Below, in pieces: positions 7,872 through 15,973 of a DNA stretch of 64,000 nucleotides. The notes beneath the pieces were generated by a model. The model made no database searches and was not told the DNA's origin. It saw only the letters and a list, made by a program, of their open reading frames with translations. The position numbers and the translations under genes are program-made. The number at the start of each line of letters is the position of its first letter. Position 1 is the stretch's first letter. The DNA comes from Bacillota bacterium. GTDB lineage: Bacteria; Bacillota; Bacilli; Paenibacillales; Paenibacillaceae. Where the stretch lies: contig JAEZCJ010000187.1 of NCBI GenBank assembly GCA_023433615.1, forward strand, positions 8,374 to 72,373, given 5' to 3'.

Positions 7872-9497
7872 ATGTCCAAAACATTGCTATTCGGCGAGGA
7901 AGCTCGCCGCGCATTGATCCATGGCGTGGATGCATTGGCGGATGCCGTCAAGGTCACGCTGGGGCCGAAAGGCCGCAACGTTGTACTGGAGAAGAAGTTC
8001 GGAAGCCCGCTTATTACGAATGACGGCGTGACGATCGCTAAGGAAATCGAGCTGGAGGATCCGAACGAGAACATGGGCGCGCAGCTGCTGAAGGAGGTTG
8101 CGACCAAGACGAACGACGTGGCCGGCGATGGCACGACGACGGCAACGGTATTAGCCCAGGCGATGGTTCGCGAGGGTCTGAAGAACGTGGCGGCCGGTGC
8201 CAATCCGATGGCCATTCGCAGAGGGATGGACATGGCGGTAAGGGCGGCTGTCGAGAAGCTGGCGCAAGTAGCCAAGCCGATCGAAGGCAAGCAGTCGATT
8301 GCGCAGGTAGCGGCAATCTCCTCCGCAGACGAGAGCGTAGGCGAACTGATTGCCGAGGCGATGGAGCAAGTCGGCAAGGACGGCGTCATTACGGTGGAGG
8401 AGTCCAAGGGCTTCGTGACGGAGATGGAGCTTACGGAAGGCATGCAGTTCGATCGCGGGTATATCTCGCCCTATCTGGTCACGGATCAGGATAAGATGGA
8501 GGCGCGTCTCACGGACCCGTATATTCTCGTTACGGACAAGAAGATTGCGAGCATGCAAGAAATAATCCCGATTCTGGAGCAGGTCGTCCAACAGGGTAAG
8601 CCCCTTCTGATCCTCGCGGAGGATGTCGAGGGCGAGGCGCTCGCCACGCTGGTCGTGAATAAGCTTCGCGGCACCTTCGTGTGCGTCGCGGTGAAAGCCC
8701 CGGGCTTCGGGGACCGCCGCAAGGAGATGCTGCAGGATATTGCAGTGCTGACAGGCGCGCAAGTCGTGTCCGAGGAGGTTGGCCTCGATCTAAAGACGAT
8801 GCGGATCGATCAACTTGGCCGCGCGCGTTCGGTACGCGTGACCAAGGAGAATACGGTCATCGTGGACGGATCGGGCAGCCGGGCCGCTATTACGGCCCGT
8901 ACGCAGCAGATTCGCGTGCAACTGGAGGAGACGACCTCCGAGTTCGATAAGGAGAAGCTGCAAGAACGGCTGGCTAAGCTGTCCGGCGGCGTAGCGGTCA
9001 TTAAGGTCGGTGCCGCCACGGAGACGGAAATGAAGGAGCGCAAGATGCGCATCGAGGATGCGCTGCATTCGACGCGGGCAGCCGTCGAGGAAGGCATCGT
9101 CGCAGGCGGCGGCACAGCGCTTGTCAATGTCTCGGATGCCGTAGCGGCCGTTGCAGCGGGCGGCGACGAGAAGACAGGCGTGCAGATCGTCTTGCGCGCT
9201 CTCGATGAGCCGGTGCGGATCATTGCGTCCAATGCCGGCAAGGAAGGCTCCGTTATAGCGGAACGCTTGAAGCGGGAACCGGTCGGTTACGGCTATAACG
9301 CTGCGAAGGATGAATGGGTGGACATGATCCAGGCGGGCATCGTCGATCCCGCCAAGGTAACGCGCTCCGCTTTGCAGAATGCGGCATCCGTCGCCGCGAT
9401 GATTCTGACAACCGAGACGCTGATCGCAGACAAGCCGGAGAAGGAATCGCCGGCTCCGATGGGCGGCGGCATGGGCGGCATGGGCGGCATGATGTAG
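7872..9497 (+). CDS. groEL: Chaperonin GroEL (60 kDa)
   Basis: A 541-residue chaperonin subunit. It shows the nucleotide-binding blocks VTLGPKGRNVVLEKKFG and GDGTTTATVLAQAM, the intermediate-domain segment KEIELEDPNENMGAQLLKEV, the apical hydrophobic region, and the C-terminal Gly-Gly-Met repeat tail. The ATG at 7872 is preferred, with GGGAGG a dozen bases upstream. The N-terminus SKTLLFGEEARRALIHGV differs from the common AKDIKFSEDARRAML type of the family, supporting a diverged paralogue. It could fold cluster enzymes such as the ketosynthases; that is inference. Confidence 0.95.
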   Translation: MSKTLLFGEEARRALIHGVDALADAVKVTLGPKGRNVVLEKKFGSPLITNDGVTIAKEIELEDPNENMGAQLLKEVATKTNDVAGDGTTTATVLAQAMVREGLKNVAAGANPMAIRRGMDMAVRAAVEKLAQVAKPIEGKQSIAQVAAISSADESVGELIAEAMEQVGKDGVITVEESKGFVTEMELTEGMQFDRGYISPYLVTDQDKMEARLTDPYILVTDKKIASMQEIIPILEQVVQQGKPLLILAEDVEGEALATLVVNKLRGTFVCVAVKAPGFGDRRKEMLQDIAVLTGAQVVSEEVGLDLKTMRIDQLGRARSVRVTKENTVIVDGSGSRAAITARTQQIRVQLEETTSEFDKEKLQERLAKLSGGVAVIKVGAATETEMKERKMRIEDALHSTRAAVEEGIVAGGGTALVNVSDAVAAVAAGGDEKTGVQIVLRALDEPVRIIASNAGKEGSVIAERLKREPVGYGYNAAKDEWVDMIQAGIVDPAKVTRSALQNAASVAAMILTTETLIADKPEKESPAPMGGGMGGMGGMM

Positions 9498-9517
9498 CGA
9501 AGCGTATCGAATATTGC

Positions 9518-9548
9518 GAAGAAGGCAGGCCGCCGGCCTGCCTTCTTC
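9518..9548 (+). terminator. Strong hairpin terminator after groEL
   Basis: GAAGAAGGCAGGCC (9518-9531) pairs perfectly with 9535-9548 around a 3-base loop, 20 bases after the groEL stop. Confidence 0.85.
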
Positions 9549-9630
9549 ATGTCCGACAATGATCCCCGAGCGCTTGGAGAGGGAGGAACGTTACCATAGT
9601 ACATATCTTATGGAAAGGAGTTACCGCATT

Positions 9631-9825
9631 ATGACAAGCTCGGATGACCAATGCCGGAATTGCAGTACGTGTCATGTGCGTAAGCTGTCGCGGCCTTCCG
9701 AATCGGATGTGCTGCCCTCCAAGCACGCCCTCGAGACGGAAGCGGCATACCAGGGCAAGCGCTGGGACCATCTGGATGCCAGGGTATTGTGTCGCAGCGG
9801 CTATATTCGATTCCCATGGCCATAA
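9631..9825 (+). CDS. Small Cys-containing protein upstream of a glycosyltransferase
   Basis: A 64-residue frame with AAAGGAG about ten bases before the ATG. The N-terminal region has three cysteines spaced C-x2-C-x2-C (DQCRNCSTCHVRK) and a fourth Cys lies near the C-terminus in VLCRSGYIRFPWP. It overlaps the start of the GT2 gene by 37 bases, an arrangement typical of translational coupling. No family is recognised. It could be a small metal-binding protein or a ribosomally made peptide substrate for its neighbour; neither is proven, and a non-functional frame remains possible. Confidence 0.4.
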   Translation: MTSSDDQCRNCSTCHVRKLSRPSESDVLPSKHALETEAAYQGKRWDHLDARVLCRSGYIRFPWP

Positions 9826-10709
9826 CCGTCGTGATTCCGGTCTATAATCAAGCCTATCCGTTATCGTTGACCCTATCCGCATTTACAAGGCAGGTGAATG
9901 TTAGTGCTCAGTTACATGTGGTGGTTGTGGATGACGGTTCTGCTGAACCGATATCAGCAGTCGTCGAAGCATATCGATCCCGATTGAATCTCACCTATGT
10001 GAGACTGCCCAGAGTCGGACGAGCTGCCGCGCGAAATGCCGGCGCTAGATGGGCCAAGAACGGCATCATCGTGTTTAACGATGCGGATCGGATGCCGAGG
10101 CCCGATTTCCTGGCGGCTCATATTCGTGCCCATAACCGTAGTGAAGAAGCGATCGTCGTCGGCCAAGTCAGGGAAATGTACATTCGAGACCCAGAGCAGA
10201 ACCGTGGACGGATTATGGACGCATTGAGCCGCGAAGCGCTTGATCGTGTCCCGCAGTACTGTAGGCTGGTCTATTCGCTATACGACGAGGGAGGGGCGAC
10301 CGGGTCGCCGATTGCGTGGGTCTCCACCTTAAGCGGCAATCTCTCGCTGCCTATCGAGCTGTTCTGGCGTTTGCAAGGGTTCGACGAACGGTTCGAGGAG
10401 TGGGGCTTCGAGCATATGGAGCTCGGCTATCGGGCCTCGCAGGCAGGCGTGCGATTCCGTTATCAGAAGCAGGCCGTCAATGTGCATCTCGCCCATTCAC
10501 GCGGGGGCTCCTATGAAACATACATGCGGCGAAGCCATGCCGTCTTCTATGCCAAGCATCCTTCGCAGGAGGTCCGCCTGTTCCTGGATTTCATGCTGGG
10601 GGAGGCAAGCTTGAGGGACTTAGAGCATTTTGCCGCAGAGACGGGACCAGCCGCCTGCACGGTGACCGCGTCGGACGGTTATGTTAAGATTACGAACTTC
10701 CGCCGGTAA
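9789..10709 (+). CDS. GT2-family glycosyltransferase
   Basis: About 306 residues with the GT-A fold of family 2. The nucleotide-sugar motif is ITVVIPVYNQAYPLSLTL, the metal-binding acidic motif is FNDADRMPRPDF (a DxD variant), and the galactosyltransferase-like C-terminal motif is GFDERFEEWGFEHMELGYR. The start is a GTG at 9789, with CCAGGG just upstream; the ATG at 9816 (MAITVVIPV) is an alternative but lacks a ribosome binding site. It follows and overlaps the small Cys-containing frame and ends at a strong terminator. It is related in sequence style to the three GT2 enzymes at 28.7-32.1 kb. The acceptor is unknown. Confidence 0.85.
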   Translation: MSQRLYSIPMAITVVIPVYNQAYPLSLTLSAFTRQVNVSAQLHVVVVDDGSAEPISAVVEAYRSRLNLTYVRLPRVGRAAARNAGARWAKNGIIVFNDADRMPRPDFLAAHIRAHNRSEEAIVVGQVREMYIRDPEQNRGRIMDALSREALDRVPQYCRLVYSLYDEGGATGSPIAWVSTLSGNLSLPIELFWRLQGFDERFEEWGFEHMELGYRASQAGVRFRYQKQAVNVHLAHSRGGSYETYMRRSHAVFYAKHPSQEVRLFLDFMLGEASLRDLEHFAAETGPAACTVTASDGYVKITNFRR

Positions 10710-10714
10710 ACGAA

Positions 10715-10749
10715 GAACAGGGCAGGCCTAGTACGGCCTTGCCCTGTTC
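10715..10749. terminator. Bidirectional hairpin terminator
   Basis: GAACAGGGCA plus GGCC (10715-10728) pairs with GGCC-TT-GCCCTGTTC (10735-10749) around a 6-base loop. It lies between the convergent GT2 gene and the small minus-strand gene. Confidence 0.75.
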
Positions 10750-10754
10750 GGATG

Positions 10755-11009
10755 CTACCCGTCGCCCAGCTCGTCCTGCAGCAGCTGGAGGTAGATCGTC
10801 TTGATGTCGTTATAGTGCAGATAGAGCGTATTCCCCGAATCCTCCCCCGTCTTGCTGTTCTCGACTCGATGCAGGAGACAGATGTGTCTCGCCTTATCCA
10901 GCCTATAGGCAGTCGTCCATGTAAAGGATCTGACGGTATTCCGATAGAGAAGCGTATAATTCTGGCCATCATAGGAGATGTCCCGTTCTTGCGAATCGTT
11001 AAGAAACAT
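10755..11009 (-). CDS. Uncharacterised 84-residue protein
   Basis: The likely product begins MFLNDSQERDISYDGQNYTL and contains many aromatic and beta-forming residues, with YLHYNDIKTIYLQLLQDELG at the C-terminus; it may be a small beta-barrel followed by a helix. Its start overlaps the stop of the upstream gene by 11 bases, so the two minus-strand genes form a small coupled pair. No homologous family is recognised. A role in host regulation or as an adaptor is possible but cannot be read from the sequence. Confidence 0.55.
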   Translation of the reverse strand: MFLNDSQERDISYDGQNYTLLYRNTVRSFTWTTAYRLDKARHICLLHRVENSKTGEDSGNTLYLHYNDIKTIYLQLLQDELGDG

Positions 11010-11199
11010 AACGCTTCTCCGCTCCGATCTGTCTGGCGAGACAGAGCGCGCTGCAGTACCATTCGCCGTAGAACTCCCAATTTGCCTCACCGTAGTAGAT
11101 CGGATTGCGGCAGCGGTCGTGGCAGCATTCACACAGCTCCTCAGGCACTTCCGCTTGCCTGTCCCGCAATCCGTATTCGAATCGATCCAACGAAGTCAT
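10999..11199 (-). CDS. Small putative zinc-binding protein (66 aa)
   Basis: A 66-residue protein with cysteines arranged as ELCECCHDRCRNPIYYGEANW then WYCSALCLARQIG, which resembles a treble-clef or zinc-ribbon site of the kind that begins many short Firmicute proteins. The revealed pattern C-x-C-C-x3-C ... C-x3-C gives enough ligands for one zinc. The ribosome binding site is AGGAGGAA just before the start. It is the first gene of the pair with 10755-11009 and lies near the XRE/S24 regulator, transcribed in the same direction. Function unknown. Confidence 0.6.
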   Translation of the reverse strand: MTSLDRFEYGLRDRQAEVPEELCECCHDRCRNPIYYGEANWEFYGEWYCSALCLARQIGAEKRYVS

Positions 11200-11293
11200 A
11201 ACAGATTCCTCCTCGCATGATTTGATTCAAGCATACGATAGGCTTTTGCTGCCACTCTCCTTTTTTGTTGAGCCATTCCCGTCTTTTATTGCG

Positions 11294-12091
11294 CTATTCG
11301 GAATTGCGAAGGATGCCGACGACTTTGCCGAGAACTTCGACATGCTTGGAGCGGATCGGACGGTAAGCGGGGTTGGCCGGTTGAAGCCGGATATAGTCTT
11401 TTTCGCGGTAGAAGCTTTTCAGCGTGGCCTCCTCCCGATCGATCAGAGCAGCCACGATTTCGCCGTTATCGGCATCCGGCTGCTGACGGATAATGACAAG
11501 ATCGCCGCTCTGAATATCTTTGTCAGTCATGCTGTCGCCCTGTACCCGCAGCAGAAAATGATGGCCCGAGCCCACCATTGCTGCAGGTACGTTGATATAG
11601 TCTTCGATATTCTCTACAGCAATGATCGGAGCACCGGCCGTGACTTTGCCGACGAGCGGGAGCTTGACAAAATATTCGGCGGCCAACGTTCGTTCCCGGA
11701 CAATCTCGTCCTGGGACGAATATTTGCGGGGCGCATCCTGCAGCGAGGGAAGGGGCTGATTCTTCCCGACCAGATGGGATGCCATCGACTGAAGGAGCAG
11801 CAGATCTTGCTCGGTAAGCTGCTCCGCAAGCTTGTCAATGGAGCGTACCACGGGATGCGAGAATAGCGGGGCAGCATGTTCGGGCTCGTTGTCCGTCATT
11901 AGCCAATCGAGCGAAATATTGAATTGCTGCGCAATGGCAATAAGCGCCTTGGAAGAGGGGGTGGATTTCTTCTTCCCATTCTCCCAGTCGCTGATATTGC
12001 CGGGCGATACCCCGATAAGCTCGGCCATCTTCGCAACCGTCAGCTGGTGCGATTGGCGGAGCTGCCTAACCTTCTGATTAATGGGATTCAT
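11294..12091 (-). CDS. XRE/S24 (LexA-CI-like) self-cleaving transcriptional regulator
   Basis: A 265-residue repressor. Residues ~5-62 form a Cro/CI helix-turn-helix (VRQLRQSHQLTVAKMAELIG then SPGNISDWENGKK). Residues ~140-263 form an S24 peptidase domain with the Ala-Gly cleavage site in GKVTAGAP (A152-G153), the nucleophile in VQGDSMTD (S187) and the general-base Lys in EATLKSFYR (K225). All residues needed for RecA-stimulated autocleavage are present. The ATG at 12091 has GGGGAGG upstream. Regulators of this type usually answer DNA damage and control phage or stress genes. Here it faces the core biosynthetic operon across a palindrome-rich gap, which suggests damage-linked control. Confidence 0.9.
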   Translation of the reverse strand: MNPINQKVRQLRQSHQLTVAKMAELIGVSPGNISDWENGKKKSTPSSKALIAIAQQFNISLDWLMTDNEPEHAAPLFSHPVVRSIDKLAEQLTEQDLLLLQSMASHLVGKNQPLPSLQDAPRKYSSQDEIVRERTLAAEYFVKLPLVGKVTAGAPIIAVENIEDYINVPAAMVGSGHHFLLRVQGDSMTDKDIQSGDLVIIRQQPDADNGEIVAALIDREEATLKSFYREKDYIRLQPANPAYRPIRSKHVEVLGKVVGILRNSE

Positions 12092-12409
12092 AATGGATCC
12101 TCCCCACACAGTCAAACATATGTTCCTTCTATTCGTATCCATAATTATGACAAACATTCATTCGGATGGGAAGCATAAATGCTTCTCCCCTTGATTATTC
12201 GCATATGCGTATTATACTGTTGATTATATTCGCATTTACGAATATAATCAACATGATGTTGGTGCTTTCCATAATTAGTCGAAAAAGAGGGGCTGTTGTC
12301 AAAAAAAGATGACTAAAGAGCAAGAAAGTAAGATTTTTATTCCAAATTTGTTAGTAGTATTGAAGCTGTTATACGAAACCAAATCACATTGGGCGGTGAT
12401 ACGGTAGAG
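12092..12409. promoter_or_regulatory. Divergent control region with inverted repeats
   Basis: AT-rich gap between the S24 regulator (leftward) and the AraC regulator (rightward). A plausible rightward promoter is TTGATT (12191-12196), 16-base spacer, TATACT (12213-12218). A 10-bp palindrome CGCATATGCG lies at 12200-12209 between these boxes. A perfect 12-bp inverted repeat, TGATTATATTCG (12221-12232) and its complement at 12239-12250 with a 6-base spacer, lies just downstream of the -10. Both repeats contain ATTCGCAT, as expected of related operators. They are placed to block the promoter. The 3' part (12251-12409) shows no gene. A TATAAT sequence also exists on the minus strand for the regulator's own promoter. 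Confidence 0.6.
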
Positions 12410-13075
12410 ATGAGTACATTATTTTGCTTCTATGATGAAGGTAAGAACAACGATTGGATGAATCGTATGGATCGACTTCCGGACAATATGGATTTCGTGC
12501 GTCTGAACAATCTGAAGTCGCTCGACAGAGCCGTTGAAGCGAAGGCTTACCGATTAATTCTGCTTGTTACCTACGGTTTTTCGATCCCCTCCATTTGGCA
12601 AACCTCGCGAGCTGCAGTCACCTGTCCAATCGTTGTCATGACGGGTATGCATCATTTGGACGGAGCCGCACTCATCGAAATGGCTGAGAAGCTCGGCATC
12701 GGACAATCCGCCGAAGAAGCTTCATCCAATGGCGATCTATTCCGTACCTCGCTGGCGTTCATCGAAGAGAATATTTACGACCATGAGCTGTCGCTCGACA
12801 AGGTCGCTTCCCATATTTACGTAAGCCGATGCCACTACTCCAGAATGTTTCAGCGGCACACCGGCAAGGGCTTCAAGGAATACGTGATCGATAAACGGCT
12901 GAAGAAGGCGAATGCCCTGCTGAGGCAAGGGTATTCCGTGACAGAGGTATGCTTCAATGTCGGATACAGCGATCTTACGCATTTTGCCCGCGTATTTAAG
13001 CGGAAGTATGGCATCAACCCATCGAACTGCCGTTCTAATGAAGAGCTATATCTGAGAGAAGAGGTGCTTGCATGA
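12410..13075 (+). CDS. AraC-family transcriptional regulator (paralogue of the 270-980 gene)
   Basis: About 221 residues. The C-terminal ~100 residues are an AraC double helix-turn-helix sharing HIYVSRCHYSR, GKGFKEYV and VGYSDLTHFARVFKR with the regulator at the left edge. The N-terminal ~110 residues (starting STLFCFYDEG) again look like an alpha/beta fold that may be a degenerate receiver rather than a sugar-sensing cupin. The start is uncertain: ATG 12410 or an in-frame TTG at 12389. Its last bases overlap the next gene (ATGA type), so it heads the core operon and probably activates it. The effector is unknown. Confidence 0.88.
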   Translation: MSTLFCFYDEGKNNDWMNRMDRLPDNMDFVRLNNLKSLDRAVEAKAYRLILLVTYGFSIPSIWQTSRAAVTCPIVVMTGMHHLDGAALIEMAEKLGIGQSAEEASSNGDLFRTSLAFIEENIYDHELSLDKVASHIYVSRCHYSRMFQRHTGKGFKEYVIDKRLKKANALLRQGYSVTEVCFNVGYSDLTHFARVFKRKYGINPSNCRSNEELYLREEVLA

Positions 13076-13905
13076 GGAAAAGATGGCTGCTGGGAATCCC
13101 GATTGTCCTTGTGGCAGCAGGGGCTGCCGTCGCATATTCATGGTGGATGAAGCCTTATGAGCTGCCGGCAGCGGACTCGGGCATATCGCTAGAGCAATAT
13201 GGCATGACGTTTACGAATGAACGATCGGCGCATCCGCATGCAACTGCCATGTCGCTCACCGCCTTGAAGCAATCGGTTACGGAATTCCCCGACAATATGG
13301 CATACTCGAATGCACTGCGCATCGAGATGGCATCCCGCGGTAAGCATGAAGATTTTATTGCGTTTGTCGATCAACTGGACGATCATTCCCCCAGGCTTCA
13401 GCTGCAGAAAGCATTAGCTTATGTCGACCAACTGCAGAATCCCGATCTTGGAACGGCCTCGCTTGGCCAACTGTCTTCCCGATCCATCAGTGCTGTAAGC
13501 GAGATTTTGGAGGACAACCCCTATGATCTGCTGGCGCATTACGCTCGGGGCCTTAATAACATTTATTGGCCGTCCGGCCTGCAGCGGACCGGTAAAGCGA
13601 TACAGGATTTGGCCTACTGTCTTGCCGCGGCGAAACAACTGGAATCCGAGACCGCTTCTCCGCTCTGGCCGCTCATCTACATCGCTTACGGGGATGCGCT
13701 TGTGAAGGACGGGAGAGTGAAGGAGGGGATCGAAGTGTGGAAGGACGGAGCAGCGCAGTATCCGATGGATGATGTGCTGGGAGACTTAGCGGGACTCAAT
13801 GCCGACGCAGCGTTGAATCACGTGCGGGATGTACGGGGCATTGATGCCTTCCAACGTCCCGATCCCGATATAAGCGACTTGTCGATCTTATGGAGCTCGC
13901 TTTAA
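13072..13905 (+). CDS. Membrane-anchored helical-repeat (TPR-like) protein
   Basis: A 277-residue protein. Residues ~5-25 (LLGIPIVLVAAGAAVAYSWWM) form a single N-terminal anchor; the rest is predicted extracytoplasmic and helical, with Ala/Leu-rich pairs such as LAHYARGLNNIYWPSG and KEGIEVWKDGAAQYPMDD that resemble TPR repeats. It overlaps both the AraC gene (4 bases) and the ketosynthase gene (TAATG junction). TPR proteins are common partners of CRTAC1/ASPIC-UnbV proteins, one of which is encoded downstream, so it may scaffold a membrane-associated complex (inference). No catalytic motif is seen. Confidence 0.65.
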   Translation: MRKRWLLGIPIVLVAAGAAVAYSWWMKPYELPAADSGISLEQYGMTFTNERSAHPHATAMSLTALKQSVTEFPDNMAYSNALRIEMASRGKHEDFIAFVDQLDDHSPRLQLQKALAYVDQLQNPDLGTASLGQLSSRSISAVSEILEDNPYDLLAHYARGLNNIYWPSGLQRTGKAIQDLAYCLAAAKQLESETASPLWPLIYIAYGDALVKDGRVKEGIEVWKDGAAQYPMDDVLGDLAGLNADAALNHVRDVRGIDAFQRPDPDISDLSILWSSL

Positions 13906-15113
13906 TGGAGCGTGCAATCGTGAACGTGCGGGACGAGATTGTCGTTAGCGGGATTGGCGTCATGACATCGATCGGAGCTGCGCTAGAGAGCGTGTGGGAC
14001 AATCTCCTGGCAGGCGTGTCTGGTGCTCGGCGGATAAGGAGCTTCGATGTGTCGGGCCACTGGAACCAGATTGGATGCGAAGTGGACGGCATCGAATATC
14101 GGACGCTGGAGCGGCAACCCGGCGGACGAGCGACCGGATTGCTGCTTCCGGTGATCGAAGATGCGCTGCATGATGCCGGGCTTCGCGCTGGAGAATGGGA
14201 TAACCGAACGATCGGAATATGCGTCGGTACGACGATGGGCGAAATCACGCCGCTGGAAGACGAGATGGAAGGCCGCTACACCGGAATCATCGGCGGACCG
14301 TCCATTATTGCCGACCATGCAGCGGCATGGTTTGCCTTGAACGGTCCCTGTTGGACGCTCACGAACGCTTGCGCGGCAGGCAATGTAGCCATCGCCAAGG
14401 CCATGGACGAGCTGCGTGCCGGACGGGCCGACATTATGATTGCTGCAGGCGTAGATGCGATGTCGTGGGTTGCCTTTACCGGATTCGCCAGTCTGCGCGC
14501 CATGTCGCCTGATGTCTGCAGGCCGTTCGATGCAGATCGGAAGGGACTCCTGTTGGGAGAAGGGGCAGCCGCATTGGTGCTGGAGCGCAAGTCGGATGCG
14601 TTCCGGCGCGGAGGAAGGCCGCGGGCCGTGCTATCGGGGTATGGGCTAAGCGCGGATGCGCATCACATTACGCAGCCGGATCCGAAGGCCGTCGGACCGG
14701 TCAAGGCGATGCGCAAGGCATTGAAGATGGCTGGCATTTCACCTGAGGAGATCGGTTACGTCAGTGCCCATGGCACCGGTACGCCGGCTAATGACCGAAT
14801 GGAGGCCGTTGCCATGTCCGAGGTATTCGGCGATAAGGCGGTAACGAGCTCGATCAAGGGCCATATCGGTCATACGCTGGGCGCTGCCAGCGCGATTGAA
14901 GCCGCGGTCTGCGTCAAAGCGTTGGAGACGGGAGTATTGCCGCCGACGATGAATCATCGGACGAAGGATGCGGCATGCAATGTGACGGTCATAGCGGGCG
15001 AACCGCTGGAGAAAAAGGTGATGCATGTCATGTCCAACGCTTACGCGTTCGGAGGCATCAACTCAACGATCATTATGACCAGGGCAGGCATAGAAAGGGA
15101 GGGAGTGTCTTGA
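13905..15113 (+). CDS. Beta-ketoacyl-ACP synthase (KAS II/FabF-like), catalytically intact
   Basis: A 402-residue thiolase-fold ketosynthase that condenses a malonyl-ACP unit with an acyl chain. The triad is complete: Cys156 in TNACAAGNVAIAKAM, His289 in VSAHGTGTPANDRME and His323 in KGHIGHTLGAASAIEA. The C-terminal NAYAFGGINS glycine-rich block is also present. The ATG at 13905 overlaps the stop of the upstream gene (TAATG); an ATG at 13890 is an alternative. Being a discrete protein beside two more ketosynthase-like genes, a ketoreductase and an ACP, it fits a type II (dissociated) assembly line. No dehydratase or enoylreductase is encoded next to it. Confidence 0.92.
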   Translation: MERAIVNVRDEIVVSGIGVMTSIGAALESVWDNLLAGVSGARRIRSFDVSGHWNQIGCEVDGIEYRTLERQPGGRATGLLLPVIEDALHDAGLRAGEWDNRTIGICVGTTMGEITPLEDEMEGRYTGIIGGPSIIADHAAAWFALNGPCWTLTNACAAGNVAIAKAMDELRAGRADIMIAAGVDAMSWVAFTGFASLRAMSPDVCRPFDADRKGLLLGEGAAALVLERKSDAFRRGGRPRAVLSGYGLSADAHHITQPDPKAVGPVKAMRKALKMAGISPEEIGYVSAHGTGTPANDRMEAVAMSEVFGDKAVTSSIKGHIGHTLGAASAIEAAVCVKALETGVLPPTMNHRTKDAACNVTVIAGEPLEKKVMHVMSNAYAFGGINSTIIMTRAGIEREGVS

Positions 15114-15973
15114 GATCGATACTGCTTGCTGGCGCAGGCGTCATTTCGCCAGACGGCGTCGGTGCGTCCCCTGTGCCAAGGCCGAGCGAATTATTCGACT
15201 GGGGCGCCGCCATGCTGCCTGATATTGACCCTGCCGATTATGGCTGGGGGGGCTTGAACCGGCAGTCCCGAATCGGCAAATATGCCATGCTCGCAATCGG
15301 GGAAGCATTTCGCTCCGCAGACGTGCATGTGCCGATTGCCGAACCTAACCAGGCTGACCGCACGGCCTTGATCATCTATACCAGCAACTCGACGCTTGAG
15401 CCGATTCTTTCGTTATATAAGGACGCGGAGGATTATGGCGTAAATCATGTGAATCCAGGCATATTCCCGGATACAGTATTGAATGCGATCGGCGGTCACG
15501 CTTCGATCTATTTCCGAATCACAGGGCCGAACCTGACGGTTTCGAATACGAGTCCGTCGGCGCTCACGGGGATGCAGCATGCGCATGATCTGCTGGCAAC
15601 AGGAGATGTCGATCAGGTGATTTGCTGCTCGATCCATATCCATCCCCCCGCGAGATTGCGTCAATTAGCCGGCGGCCGCACCGGTCCGGAGTCGATCGTT
15701 GCGCTTCTATTCCGTCGGGATCAAGGTGAATGGATTCCGGAATCGACGCCGAATGCCGTACGGATCGGCTGGCAGGGGCCGCTGACGGAAGCGCCATTAT
15801 GTTTTACTCTTGTGCCACGCAACCATTCCTTCCTGGCATTGGCAGCATTCGTTCGGGGGGAAGGGGAGCGGCGGCTCTGCGGAGATGAATCGCGGTTCGC
15901 AGTCAGCCATCCGGAAGGCAGCTATACGTGCGTGCCGATCCTAACGCGAATCGGGGAGGACGAGCATGCGTAA
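15110..15973 (+). CDS. Truncated ketosynthase-like protein lacking the active-site Cys (chain-length-factor-like)
   Basis: A 287-residue protein that resembles only the N-terminal part of ketosynthases (about 400 residues normally). It contains FRITGPNLTVSNTSPSALTG, aligned with the usual TACA motif, so Pro/Ser replaces the nucleophilic Cys. The HGTGT and GHTLGA His motifs of the C-terminal half are not recognisable. Loss of the Cys recalls the KS-beta/chain length factor subunits of type II PKS, which pair with a KS-alpha; truncation is unusual even for these. The TTG start at 15110 overlaps the upstream TGA (TCTTGA) and has GGGAGG about eight bases before it. It overlaps the next ketosynthase gene by 8 bases. 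Confidence 0.75.
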   Translation: MRSILLAGAGVISPDGVGASPVPRPSELFDWGAAMLPDIDPADYGWGGLNRQSRIGKYAMLAIGEAFRSADVHVPIAEPNQADRTALIIYTSNSTLEPILSLYKDAEDYGVNHVNPGIFPDTVLNAIGGHASIYFRITGPNLTVSNTSPSALTGMQHAHDLLATGDVDQVICCSIHIHPPARLRQLAGGRTGPESIVALLFRRDQGEWIPESTPNAVRIGWQGPLTEAPLCFTLVPRNHSFLALAAFVRGEGERRLCGDESRFAVSHPEGSYTCVPILTRIGEDEHA

